Source: Dyadobacter sp. MSC1_007 (GTDB lineage: Bacteria; Bacteroidota; Bacteroidia; Cytophagales; Spirosomataceae). Taken from it: a stretch of DNA of 64,000 bases. The notes under the pieces are model-generated. The model was not told the DNA's origin. It made no database searches and saw nothing but the letters and a program-made list of their open reading frames with translations. This document shows, in pieces, positions 25,088 to 33,620 of this stretch. The DNA lies in the NCBI RefSeq assembly GCF_023667495.1, contig NZ_JAMOZL010000006.1:372001-436000 (forward strand). Direction: 5' to 3'. Both the position numbers and the translations under genes were made by a program. The first letter of the stretch is position 1, and every line of letters begins with the position of its first letter.

Positions 25088-26098
25088 TCAATCCAAAAGG
25101 CCTTTATAGCTCGAATCTTTCGGAGTTTCTATGGAACGGTTCGGCTGAGGCGAGTCTAGCTGAATAAGCTTAAACTGTCCTGAGTTGTAAGCTTCCAGCA
25201 TCGCCTGGCCCTTGTCGGAAAGCAAGCCGTTCTGCACATCCACACCATTGATAAAGTCCAGCGACAAATCCATCGCACGTTTCATTTCTCCCAGTTTCTG
25301 GCTCATATCGTCCTGGATGTACTCCATGGATTCGTCGAAATAGAATTTCTTGTCGGGATTGCCCTTAAAAATGCTGATCGCAGTGCGCAATGCGTTGGAG
25401 CTTTCCTTTACAATTCTATATTCTGCTTCTTTTAGTTTAACTTTAATTTCTGTCTCTTTAATAATGTAATCTGCGCTCTTGTTTACTTTTTCCATAAACT
25501 CCAGAACGGTTTTCATGTTTCGCTGAAGCGGTAGCAGCTTTTCGTTCATTTCCTGTAAACCAGCCCCTTCGATAGTGGCAAGCGAAGCAGTTTCCTTCAT
25601 TCCAGGACGATCAAGCATTGTGCTCGCTTTATTGGCTTCGGCGAACTTCTGTTTGATCTGCTCATTATTCTCGTTGATATTCTTATTCAGTTTTACGAGC
25701 TGACCAGCCAGGGTATTGATTTGCCCTTGCATTTTCTCACGCTTCTCTTTGAGATCGTCGATATAGATTTTCATGATCGCAATCGGATCTAGCTTGATAA
25801 TCAGTCCTGTAATGTTGCGCATAAGCGTTTTGAACAAGAAGAATACCGCTGTACGGACATCTTTGCTCGTAAACAGAAAGATCACCAACGCAAGGATAGC
25901 CATCAGAAATCCCAGATATAAGGTGTTTTTCGTCACCTCAATCAGGAAGGCGGCTATTTTATTCCAGAAATACAGCGCAGCAGCCCCAGCCGCGCCCAGG
26001 AAGAGAAGGGAAGTGACTCCTTCCGGTTTACTCCAATACGATCGCTTGGAATTATCTTCCTGCGAACCGCCTATTTGAGTGAAATCTGGTGTTGCCAT
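25088..26098 (-). CDS. PspA-like membrane coiled-coil protein
   Basis: From the ATG at 26098 the 336-residue protein has two membrane segments (about residues 29-46 and 60-78) and possibly a third amphipathic one, then a long alpha-helical region (about 105-260) rich in heptads: DDLKEKREKMQGQINTLAGQLVKLNKNINENNEQI and later KVNKSADYIIKETEIKVKLKEAEYRIVKESS. This resembles PspA/IM30 proteins, which bind and stabilise membranes, but here the coiled coil is tethered by real membrane helices. An ATG 81 bases further upstream would start inside the neighbouring gene and was rejected. It is flanked by the soluble coiled coil (19-base gap) and the Ppx-like protein (51-base gap). Confidence 0.7.
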   Translation of the reverse strand: MATPDFTQIGGSQEDNSKRSYWSKPEGVTSLLFLGAAGAAALYFWNKIAAFLIEVTKNTLYLGFLMAILALVIFLFTSKDVRTAVFFLFKTLMRNITGLIIKLDPIAIMKIYIDDLKEKREKMQGQINTLAGQLVKLNKNINENNEQIKQKFAEANKASTMLDRPGMKETASLATIEGAGLQEMNEKLLPLQRNMKTVLEFMEKVNKSADYIIKETEIKVKLKEAEYRIVKESSNALRTAISIFKGNPDKKFYFDESMEYIQDDMSQKLGEMKRAMDLSLDFINGVDVQNGLLSDKGQAMLEAYNSGQFKLIQLDSPQPNRSIETPKDSSYKGLLD

Positions 26099-26117
26099 TT
26101 GTGTCGAAATGTTAGGT

Positions 26118-26795
26118 TTATTGTAAGTATTGATTGATTTTCGATAAATCGGACTTAATCTGGTCAACAAAGCTGACATAGGTCACCTCGAAGCTGTCAC
26201 GGTTGGCGTTGATCTTTGCGGTTTGCTCTGAAACCTCACCCGCAATTTGTCCCAGACGGTTCTTATTGTCGTCTATTTTCTTTTGCAGGTCAAGGATTTG
26301 CTGCGCATAGGCGGCATTGCTGTCTTCCAGCTTCTTATGCTCATCCTGTAACGCCCCGACGCGGTCTTTCACAGCCTTTTCGACGTCTTTCAGGAACGAG
26401 TCGCGATCCTTGTTCAAAATACCAAGATATTGATCGGCGGAAGTTTTCAGAACAGTGGTATCCTTTGCGCCACCCATGGCTTTAAAGCTCGCCCACGCCG
26501 CCTGAAACTGCTTTTCTTCACCCAATCCAAGCCCTTCCATACTCTGAAGCGCCTGTTTGTATTCGAAGTAGTCCGGACCGGGCAGGTTTGCTTTCTCAAG
26601 AAGGTTTACGAAATGCTCTACAAACTTTCTGTCGACCTGGCCCGTGCCTGCCGCGTTACTGACAGTAGCAGGAGGGGTCGGTTTGGATGGTTGCGGTGCG
26701 GAGCTGGCGACGGCTGGCTTGGAGGCCACTTCGTCGGCGTCGTTGATAAAAAAGCTGAGTATCTTTTTACCAATACCCGGTTCAGAGTCTGCCAT
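26118..26795 (-). CDS. Soluble coiled-coil protein, 225 aa
   Basis: The first 55 residues hold a Pro/Ala/Ser-rich linker (ASSAPQPSKPTPPATVSNA). A helical domain follows (about 55-125), then a long coiled coil (about 130-210) with RVGALQDEHKKLEDSNAAYAQQILDLQKKIDDNKNRL. No signal peptide or membrane helix is present. The family is not one I can name. As first gene of the three, it is probably cotranscribed with the PspA-like and Ppx-like genes, and may be their cytoplasmic scaffold. Confidence 0.68.
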   Translation of the reverse strand: MADSEPGIGKKILSFFINDADEVASKPAVASSAPQPSKPTPPATVSNAAGTGQVDRKFVEHFVNLLEKANLPGPDYFEYKQALQSMEGLGLGEEKQFQAAWASFKAMGGAKDTTVLKTSADQYLGILNKDRDSFLKDVEKAVKDRVGALQDEHKKLEDSNAAYAQQILDLQKKIDDNKNRLGQIAGEVSEQTAKINANRDSFEVTYVSFVDQIKSDLSKINQYLQ

Positions 26796-26987
26796 AAGTG
26801 TATAAAGTGTTAAGTTTCATTGATTTTATCGGATCAATATTACTAAAATTAAAAGGATTTCATAGGGGGCGATAGTTACCAATGGTGCCCTGCATTGATG
26901 AAGCCGCGGAAATTTTGGATGGAATTTCCGGTAAATCTTGAAAGCGGCTCGTTTTTTCGTCATGTTTGCTTCAAAAACTAGATCCTT

Positions 26988-27908
26988 ATGCTCAAATTAG
27001 GTTTTAACAGTGCAATACTGGCCGATTTCGGTTTCGAACACGTCGTTCAATTTGCCGGTAATAATGGTTTTTCGTGCGTAGAAATGATGTGCTGGCCCGC
27101 TGATAATGCGGACAGCCGCAGGTATGCGGGCGTGACACACATCGATGTCAATGACCTGACAGACGTCAAAGTGTCGACAATTAAACACCAATTAAAAGAA
27201 GCGGGCATTTTTATTTCCGCCCTTGGTTACTATCCCAATCCGCTGGTTCCGGACGCAGGCCGGTCAGAATATTACATTGAACACATCAAACAGGTAATCC
27301 GTGGGGCGGCTAAACTGGGCGTTCCGGTAGTGACAACGTTCATCGGACGCGATCCTTCCAAAAGTATTAAAGATAACCTGGCCCGTTTTGCGGACGTTTG
27401 GCCGACGATTGTGAAGGTTGCGGAAGAGAATGATATTAAGATAGGCATTGAGAACTGCCCGATGTTCTTCACTGATGATGAGTGGCCGGGAGGGAAGAAC
27501 CTGGCGATCAGTCCGGCAGTCTGGGATAGAATGTTCGAGATCATTCCAAGCCCGATATTCGGACTGAACTACGATCCATCACACATGATATGGCAGATGA
27601 TGGATGAATTATTGCCAATTTATAATTATAAATCGCGATTGCATCATATACATTTGAAGGATGCAAAAATTTATAAAAATAAATTGAATAACGTGGGAAT
27701 TATGGCAAACCCACTGGAATACCACTCTCCAAAACTGCCAGGCTTAGGAGATGTGAACTGGCGCGGATTCTTCGCTGCCCTGACGGATGTGCGCTATCGC
27801 GGTCCTGTGGTGATCGAAGTAGAGGACAAAGCTTATGAAGGAAGCGTAACAGATGTGCACAGCGCCATTTTGACGAGCCGAAACTACGTAAGCCAGTTTC
27901 TTGGATAG
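26988..27908 (+). CDS. Sugar phosphate isomerase/epimerase-type TIM barrel protein
   Basis: The 306-residue protein is of the xylose-isomerase-like AP-endonuclease-2 fold. Landmarks are LKLGFNSAILADFGFE at the start, GNNGFSCVEMMCWPADN (about 28-44), KIGIENCPMFFTDDEWPGGKN near 150, LNYDPSHMIWQ near 197 and HIHLKDAKIYKNK near 223, ending with VVIEVEDKAYEG. The histidine and glutamate residues in these strands would bind a divalent metal. The substrate is probably a sugar or inositol derivative. It is a single-gene unit followed by a two-sided hairpin. Confidence 0.83.
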   Translation: MLKLGFNSAILADFGFEHVVQFAGNNGFSCVEMMCWPADNADSRRYAGVTHIDVNDLTDVKVSTIKHQLKEAGIFISALGYYPNPLVPDAGRSEYYIEHIKQVIRGAAKLGVPVVTTFIGRDPSKSIKDNLARFADVWPTIVKVAEENDIKIGIENCPMFFTDDEWPGGKNLAISPAVWDRMFEIIPSPIFGLNYDPSHMIWQMMDELLPIYNYKSRLHHIHLKDAKIYKNKLNNVGIMANPLEYHSPKLPGLGDVNWRGFFAALTDVRYRGPVVIEVEDKAYEGSVTDVHSAILTSRNYVSQFLG

Positions 27909-27935
27909 TAGCAGTATAATACCCTTAAAAGCAAT

Positions 27936-27966
27936 GCCTGGCATTCCGAAATGTGGAGTGCCAGGC
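27936..27966. terminator. Bidirectional hairpin between convergent genes
   Basis: Arms GCCTGGCA (27936-27943) and TGCCAGGC (27959-27966) pair, with further pairing (TTCC with GGAG) inside. It lies between the isomerase-like gene and the convergent hydrolase gene. A weak T-run follows on the minus strand side, so it may end minus-strand transcripts more efficiently than plus-strand ones. Confidence 0.55.
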
Positions 27967-28005
27967 GTTCTAGTGAGTTTACAAATGTTATTTTGAAATG
28001 CACTA

Positions 28006-29007
28006 TTACTTTGAGATAAACCTTAACAACGGCTCTGAAAAGCGCTTAAAATCCTCAATATGTGGTAAGTGCCCAATGTTATCAAGCTCAACCAGCTCAC
28101 TGTTTCTAATCTTCGCCTTCGTTTGCCGTCCCAGCTCGGGATAATTCCCTAGTGTTTTCCGGAGTTCCTCGGAAGCCAGGTTCTTGCCTACCGCACTTCG
28201 GTCGCGCTGACCGATTATTAACAGCGTTGGGACGGTTATTTTATCAAATTCGTAGCACACAGGTTGCGTGTAGATCATTTCATAAGTAAGCGCGCTGTTC
28301 CAGGCAATTCGCGGATAGTCCTTCCCCAATGTCCATCCGGCCAGCAGATTGACCCATTTTGTGTAGCTGTCCTTCCATTTGCCATCATAGTAACTATTCA
28401 GCTGGTAATTTTTAATAGAATTGAAGTCACTTTTAAGCTCGCTCATGTACCATTTATCGACAGACTGGTAGGGCACTTTGAGCTTGTAATCTTCCAGCCC
28501 GATCGGATTTTCAAGGATCAGTTTTTCGACTGTTTCCGGATACATTAATGTAAAACGGGTCGCCGCCATACCGCCCATTGAATGCCCCAGGACAATCGTT
28601 TTGCTTATACCTAGCCTGTCCAGCACCTTTTTTGTATTAGCGGCCAGGTCATGAAATGAATACTGAAAACGAGCTGGTTTACTCGATTTGCCAAAGCCGA
28701 TCTGATCGGGGATAATAACGCGATAGCCCTTACTGGTCAGCAATTTGGCGGTCTCCTCCCAATAGGCCCCATTAAAATTTTTACCATGCATTAACATGAT
28801 CGTCTTACCATTAGCCTGTACCGGTTTTACATCCATATAGGCCATTCGCAGCTTCTCACTCTGCGATTCGAAGTCGAGGTAGGAGACGGTGAAAGGATAG
28901 GTGTAATTGTCGAGATTGGCGTCCAGCGGGCGCAGGGAGTCGTTTTGTGCCCGTAGTGCCCCAGTATGGACGAACAGCATGAAAACGACAATGCCGAGTT
29001 TTTTCAT
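28006..29007 (-). CDS. Secreted alpha/beta hydrolase
   Basis: From the ATG at 29007 the product is 333 residues with a signal peptide (MKKLGIVVFMLFVHTGALRAQ, about 1-21). The hydrolase core has the oxyanion region MLMHGKNFNGAYWEE near residue 70, the nucleophile elbow GHSMGGMAA (serine near residue 138), an aspartate in LIIGQRDRS and a histidine in LDNIGHLPHIEDF. It should act in the periplasm or outside the cell on an unknown ester or amide. An upstream TTG extends the frame but breaks the signal-peptide logic. It is convergent with the isomerase-like gene. Confidence 0.85.
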   Translation of the reverse strand: MKKLGIVVFMLFVHTGALRAQNDSLRPLDANLDNYTYPFTVSYLDFESQSEKLRMAYMDVKPVQANGKTIMLMHGKNFNGAYWEETAKLLTSKGYRVIIPDQIGFGKSSKPARFQYSFHDLAANTKKVLDRLGISKTIVLGHSMGGMAATRFTLMYPETVEKLILENPIGLEDYKLKVPYQSVDKWYMSELKSDFNSIKNYQLNSYYDGKWKDSYTKWVNLLAGWTLGKDYPRIAWNSALTYEMIYTQPVCYEFDKITVPTLLIIGQRDRSAVGKNLASEELRKTLGNYPELGRQTKAKIRNSELVELDNIGHLPHIEDFKRFSEPLLRFISK

Positions 29008-29025
29008 AGGTCGATATATCTTTAA

Positions 29026-29060
29026 AAACAAAAAGAGGATAACGTTGCCGCTATCCTCTC
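29026..29060 (-). terminator. Rho-independent terminator of the MFS gene at 29087
   Basis: Perfect 8-base arms AGAGGATA (29034-29041) and TATCCTCT (29052-29059) are followed on the minus strand by CTCTTTTTGTTTT, a T-rich run. It lies just after the stop of the MFS gene. Confidence 0.75.
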
Positions 29061-29086
29061 TGCATTAAAAATTATGTACCAGTACC

Positions 29087-30247
29087 TTAGTTGATGAGGC
29101 GGGCTTTGGTAGACAAGTAGGCTGTCAACGAAGCCAGGACGCCTACGATTGCGAATGACCAGCGCAAGTCAGCGAACTGCGCAACGATACCGATCAAAGG
29201 AGGTCCAATCAGAAATCCTATAAAACTAATGGATGAAACCGCAGCAAGGGCCATGCCGGCCGACATGCTGGTAGATTTTCCGGCAGCGCTGTAAACCAAC
29301 GGTACCACAGAGGAAACGCCGAATCCAACCAATAGAAAGCCAAACGTGGCAGGAACCAAATAGGGTAGGCCTACTGCTATCGCAATGCCGGAACCCATCA
29401 GGATACCGCTTATCTGCAACATTTTTTTACGTCCAAGGCGATTGGCTAGCCAGTCACCAGCAAAACGTCCGCCGGTCATGGTGCCCATAAAGGCAACGTA
29501 ACCCAATGTTGTCATCGAAGCAGGCACGTGCACTGCCTCCTGGAAGTAAACGCCGCTCCAATCGAACATAGCACCTTCGCAGACCATCGCACAGAAGCCG
29601 ATGAGACCAAGCGTGAGCAAGTCACGGTCGGGCTTTACGAACATCGGTTGCGACTCTTCTGCCTTATCGTTGTCAGGCATCGTATGCTTGTAAGCCGTAA
29701 AAATAACGGCGAATGCAAGTACAGCAATTACGCTAAAATGAATTTGAGGAGGGATTTGAGCCGAAATGAATAACGAACCGATCATGGCGCTCACGAAACC
29801 GGCGAGGCTCCACAACCCGTGAAAGGAAGCCATGATGGATTTGCCGTAGACCTGCTCAACTTGCACCGCCTGCGTGTTTACCGCAATATTGGTAAGGTTA
29901 CCCCATAAACCGAATGCAAAGAGGGCTATAACAAGGTGTTCTGTGCGGCTTACAAAACCGATGAATGTAAGGGTCACCGCGTACAATAGGGCGCCGATGA
30001 GCACCATTTTCTTGCTTCCGTAATGTGTTACCATCCAACCCGAAATCGGCAAGCTTGCCATCAAACCGAGCGGCAGTGCCAGAAGAACTGTTCCCAGGCC
30101 GCCTTCGGTGAGGTGAAGCATATTTTTAATATCCGGTATCCGGCTGGCCCATGCTGCGAAACTCAGGCCTTGCACGAAAAAGAAGGCAGCTACTGCCCAT
30201 CTTAAATATTTTCTGGAATCGGAAGGGGCGAAAATTGAATAATTCAT
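29087..30247 (-). CDS. MFS transporter, YbjJ-like
   Basis: The 386-residue permease has twelve hydrophobic segments. The start is SRKYLRWAVAAFFFVQGLSFAAWASRIPDIKN, a pattern shared with YbjJ/FucP-type MFS proteins, and the loop motif A is SGWMVTHYGSKKMVL. Family members move sugars or drug-like compounds, but the substrate is unclear. It has its own terminator and a 340-base upstream gap, so it is a single transcription unit. Confidence 0.83.
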   Translation of the reverse strand: MNYSIFAPSDSRKYLRWAVAAFFFVQGLSFAAWASRIPDIKNMLHLTEGGLGTVLLALPLGLMASLPISGWMVTHYGSKKMVLIGALLYAVTLTFIGFVSRTEHLVIALFAFGLWGNLTNIAVNTQAVQVEQVYGKSIMASFHGLWSLAGFVSAMIGSLFISAQIPPQIHFSVIAVLAFAVIFTAYKHTMPDNDKAEESQPMFVKPDRDLLTLGLIGFCAMVCEGAMFDWSGVYFQEAVHVPASMTTLGYVAFMGTMTGGRFAGDWLANRLGRKKMLQISGILMGSGIAIAVGLPYLVPATFGFLLVGFGVSSVVPLVYSAAGKSTSMSAGMALAAVSSISFIGFLIGPPLIGIVAQFADLRWSFAIVGVLASLTAYLSTKARLIN

Positions 30248-30587
30248 AGGATTGAAATTTTGGCCAGGCTACGTGCCTGCCGGGTGAGTTGTGTGTAGTT
30301 ATATAATTTTTTTAATTTTTTCTGGTTCAGGTTATTAGTGAAGTAATTGCACTTTGATTAGGTCAATGCTCTTACAGATGCAAAAATAACGGTATTATGG
30401 AGAATAAGATTCACATCAATTGTACTTTTTAAATAAAATTAAAAAGTACTTGTTGCATAAAACCAAGAAGTCGGATTATTGGCGGATTTAATTGCAGGCC
30501 ATCAGCGGGTTATGACAAAAATAGTAGCGAAAATGGTCAGCCTTCTTTAACTTCACGGATCACCATTCGGCATTAACATTATCGGCT
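30248..30587. other. Intergenic region between divergent genes
   Basis: The 340-base gap is AT-rich and holds no gene. It separates the MFS gene (minus) from the beta-lactamase-like gene (plus), so it must contain two promoters. The clearest structure is the inverted repeat at 30422-30449 described separately. Poly-T and poly-A runs occur near 30300-30330. Confidence 0.6.
30422..30449. promoter_or_regulatory. Perfect 11-base inverted repeat, candidate operator
   Basis: GTACTTTTTAA at 30422-30432 is followed, after six bases, by its exact inverse TTAAAAAGTAC at 30439-30449. It lies about 140 bases before the gene at 30588 and 175 bases before the start of the MFS gene at 30247. No terminator-like T-run context supports termination, so an operator is the better reading. 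Confidence 0.45.
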
Positions 30588-32093
30588 ATGCGGTTTATTT
30601 TTACTTCACTCCTTTGTTTGTCTGCATTCAATATCTGGTCACAAACGGTTGCGCAGGACCGTATCGCGAAGATCAGGGCTACATTACCGGTTATTGAGAA
30701 GTTGTATCAGGATTATGCTGAGAAAAATCATTTTCCGGGCCTTGCATTCGGTCTTGTGGTGGACGACCAACTTTTGCTGTCCGGAGCAAATGGTTTTTCA
30801 GAGATCGCGACTTCGACGAAAGCCAGTCCTAAATCGCTGTTCCGCATTGCTTCGATGTCCAAAAGCGTGACCGCGATGGGCATTCTTGCTTTGAGAAAGG
30901 AAGGAAAGCTCAAACTCGACGATCCTGCCTACCTATATATACCGGAGCTGAAATCCATGCCTTCGCTTACGAAAGACGCTCCGGCGATTACGATCCGGCA
31001 TTTGCTGACCCATATGGCGGGTTTTCCCGAAGATAATCCCTGGGGCGATAGGCAACTCGATACCCGGGACGAACAACTGATCGCATTGATCTCCAAAGGC
31101 ATTTCCTTTTCCAACGTGCCAGGCGTTACTTATGAATACAGCAACCTGGGTTTCGCGATGCTCGGCAGAATCATTACCAACGTGTCGGGTAAACCTTATC
31201 AGCGATACATCGATGAAGTGATTTTCAAGCCGTTGGGCATGAACAATACGATCTGGGAATATACGCTTGCTGCTAAAAACCTGCTTGCGCATGGTTATCG
31301 GTACGAAGACGATGTTTGGAAAGAAGAAGAACTGGAACACGACGGTACTTATGGAGCGATGGGAGGGCTCATCACTTCCATCGACGATTTCAGTAAGTAT
31401 GTGGCATTCCATTTGTCGGCCTGGCCGCCTTCGTCCAACTCAGAAACGGGCCCTGTGCAGCGTAGCGATGTCCGCGAAATGCAAATGCCCTGGAATTTCA
31501 ATAACCTCAATGCAACATATAAGTACCCCAGTGGCCGTACTTGTCCGATGGTAGCTGCCTATGGCTACGGTTTGCGGTGGAGCCGTGATTGCGAGGGAAG
31601 GACCGGAATAGGGCATACGGGCGGGCTGCCGGGATTTGGAAGCCAGTGGCAGATCCTGCCAGAATATGGCATTGGGATCATCGCACATGCAAACCGCACG
31701 TACGCGGGCATGGCGACCATTAATACAGCCGTTTTAGATACGATAATTACATTGGCCGGACTAAAACCGCTTCCCATACCCGTTTCAAATATCCTCAAAC
31801 AACGAAAAGAACAGATTGTAAAACTGCTTCCTACGTGGCAGAATGCAGAAAATAGCGGGATTTTTGCGGAAAACTTTTTCCCGGACCGGTCCGTCGCCCA
31901 CCGTAAAAAGGAACTGGACTTACTTCTTGCCAAGGCGGGTGAAATAAAGGGATCGACCGAAATGATCGCTGAAAACCAACTCCGTGGCACTTTTTTACTG
32001 AATGGAAGCAAGGGTAATATCAAGGTTTATTTCACGCTTTCCCCTGAAAATCCCGCATTGATCCAACAGCTTGATTTTTCGATTGCTAAATAG
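30588..32093 (+). CDS. Secreted serine hydrolase, beta-lactamase family (class C-like)
   Basis: The 501-residue protein has a signal peptide (about 1-19, ending WSQ). It carries the class C/esterase catalytic set: S-x-x-K in RIASMSKSVTAMG (serine near residue 92), the tyrosine motif Y-S-N in YEYSNLGFAMLG near residue 185, and an HTGG motif in IGHTGGLPGFGSQW near residue 342. Enzymes of this family are penicillin-binding-like peptidases, esterases or beta-lactamases. The C-terminal extension (about 390-501) is of unknown type. It probably acts in the periplasm. Confidence 0.85.
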   Translation: MRFIFTSLLCLSAFNIWSQTVAQDRIAKIRATLPVIEKLYQDYAEKNHFPGLAFGLVVDDQLLLSGANGFSEIATSTKASPKSLFRIASMSKSVTAMGILALRKEGKLKLDDPAYLYIPELKSMPSLTKDAPAITIRHLLTHMAGFPEDNPWGDRQLDTRDEQLIALISKGISFSNVPGVTYEYSNLGFAMLGRIITNVSGKPYQRYIDEVIFKPLGMNNTIWEYTLAAKNLLAHGYRYEDDVWKEEELEHDGTYGAMGGLITSIDDFSKYVAFHLSAWPPSSNSETGPVQRSDVREMQMPWNFNNLNATYKYPSGRTCPMVAAYGYGLRWSRDCEGRTGIGHTGGLPGFGSQWQILPEYGIGIIAHANRTYAGMATINTAVLDTIITLAGLKPLPIPVSNILKQRKEQIVKLLPTWQNAENSGIFAENFFPDRSVAHRKKELDLLLAKAGEIKGSTEMIAENQLRGTFLLNGSKGNIKVYFTLSPENPALIQQLDFSIAK

Positions 32094-32166
32094 TTTTTAT
32101 AAAAAATGAACAGGGAATAGGGGGACTAAGGGGGCCGGTTGTCTGTGAAGAAACAACTTAGCAACT

Positions 32167-32811
32167 ATGAAAAAGACCATTCTATCATTCACCTTCATCT
32201 TTTGTTTTGTCGCATTGACAAAGACTTTTGCGCAGGACAATCAGACGATCTTTCAAAATCGCGGCATTTACAGGTCGGGCGGCTATGCGGCCATTTCCAA
32301 TAAGTTTACCAAAATCAACGGCGATTATGCGAACATGGCCGAGATTTACGGTGGTTGGTTTATTAATCAGCGGTTTATGCTGGGCATTGGCGCCGCTGCC
32401 ACGACCAATCATATTCCGGTGCCGTTAAACAAGCAAAATTTTCCCGGCCGTAAAATGACTTATCAATACGGACAATTTGGGTTAATGACAGAATATGTGT
32501 TTGCTTCCACGCGCAAGGTGCATTTTACAGCCAACCTGCTTACCGGTGCAGGCTTCACAATGCAATACGATCGTCGCGATGTTGAGGATTGGGATTGGGA
32601 CGACTTTGACGATCGGTATGACGACGACGATGCCAAATGCTTCTTTGTGATGGAACCGGGTGTTCAGGCTGAGTTCAACTTGCTGAAATGGATGCGGTTC
32701 AGTCCGGGGGTTTCTTACCGGAAAGCGTTTAATGCAAAAGGGAACGGCCTTACCGATGGCGATTTAAGTAACATTTCCTACAATCTGACCCTAAAATTCG
32801 GCAGATTTTGA
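32167..32811 (+). CDS. Outer-membrane beta-barrel-like protein with acidic loop
   Basis: The 214-residue protein has a signal peptide (about 1-22, ending TFA) and alternating strands typical of small outer-membrane barrels, with a C-terminal phenylalanine (LTLKFGRF). An unusually acidic loop near residues 139-158 (VEDWDWDDFDDRYDDDDAK) could bind calcium. It lies 73 bases after the serine hydrolase gene. The function is unknown. Confidence 0.65.
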   Translation: MKKTILSFTFIFCFVALTKTFAQDNQTIFQNRGIYRSGGYAAISNKFTKINGDYANMAEIYGGWFINQRFMLGIGAAATTNHIPVPLNKQNFPGRKMTYQYGQFGLMTEYVFASTRKVHFTANLLTGAGFTMQYDRRDVEDWDWDDFDDRYDDDDAKCFFVMEPGVQAEFNLLKWMRFSPGVSYRKAFNAKGNGLTDGDLSNISYNLTLKFGRF

Positions 32812-32997
32812 TCTAAATGGGGATTGGGTGCCGTTCACTGGATAGTGGTGCATTCAGTCCCTTTTCCTGTTTCTTCTTGCCGTTTTTCGTGAAATTATCA
32901 CTAGCTTGATGGTTCGATAATCTTCATCAACCTGCAATAGCACGAAAATTTTAGAGTTATAGTGATACACACTATTAGGACTTTAAATTACAGGAAG

Positions 32998-33615
32998 ATG
33001 CGTGTACCAGGATTTGTAATATTCGGATTGTCCGTGCTGATGATGACGGCGGCCAGAGGCCAGAATGTCTACGATGTGATCGTTGCCGGGCGCACGATTG
33101 GGTCGTTGAAGGTATTCGAGGAAAAGGGTAAGGATAATATCGAAACCCACCGCATTGAATCTGCATTCAAAATCATGTTCTATAAGGGGACATATTCTAC
33201 TCAAACGAGCTATGTGCAGGGAAAACTCGTTTCCGCGAGTTGCTCACATCACGTGAATGGCGACCTAAAAGAAAAAACACTTACAAAAAGCAGCACGAAA
33301 TCGCTTTATGAAGTCCTGTTCTCCGGTGAGGACAGTGAGGACAAGCCTAGTATTGTACTGAATTCGCCCATTAACAGCACCATTACCGGGTTATATTACA
33401 AAGAGCCGGTCAATATCAACGAAGTATATTCGGAGCGATATGGTAAAATGTGCAGTATTAAAAAGCTTTCGGAAGGTAAATATGGTGTACTGTTACCGGA
33501 TGGCAAGCAGGGTATTTATTCCTACAAAAACGGCCTTTGCCGTGAGGTAAAGACCGATCTTGCAGGTTTTAAACTTAGAATCGTATTGAATGAGGGAAAA
33601 AATGCGCTGCGTTGA
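32998..33615 (+). CDS. DUF6134-family secreted protein
   Basis: From the ATG at 32998 the protein is 205 residues with a signal peptide (MRVPGFVIFGLSVLMMTAARGQN). The pattern of DUF6134 is visible: NVYDVIVAGRTIGSLKV at the start, HRIESAFKIMFYKGTYST in the middle and GLYYKEPVNINEVYSERYGK. These beta-rich periplasmic proteins have no known function. A GTG 36 bases upstream would give a longer start, which I disfavour. It ends 5 bases before the convergent RND adaptor gene. Confidence 0.7.
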   Translation: MRVPGFVIFGLSVLMMTAARGQNVYDVIVAGRTIGSLKVFEEKGKDNIETHRIESAFKIMFYKGTYSTQTSYVQGKLVSASCSHHVNGDLKEKTLTKSSTKSLYEVLFSGEDSEDKPSIVLNSPINSTITGLYYKEPVNINEVYSERYGKMCSIKKLSEGKYGVLLPDGKQGIYSYKNGLCREVKTDLAGFKLRIVLNEGKNALR

Positions 33616-33620
33616 TGTGA

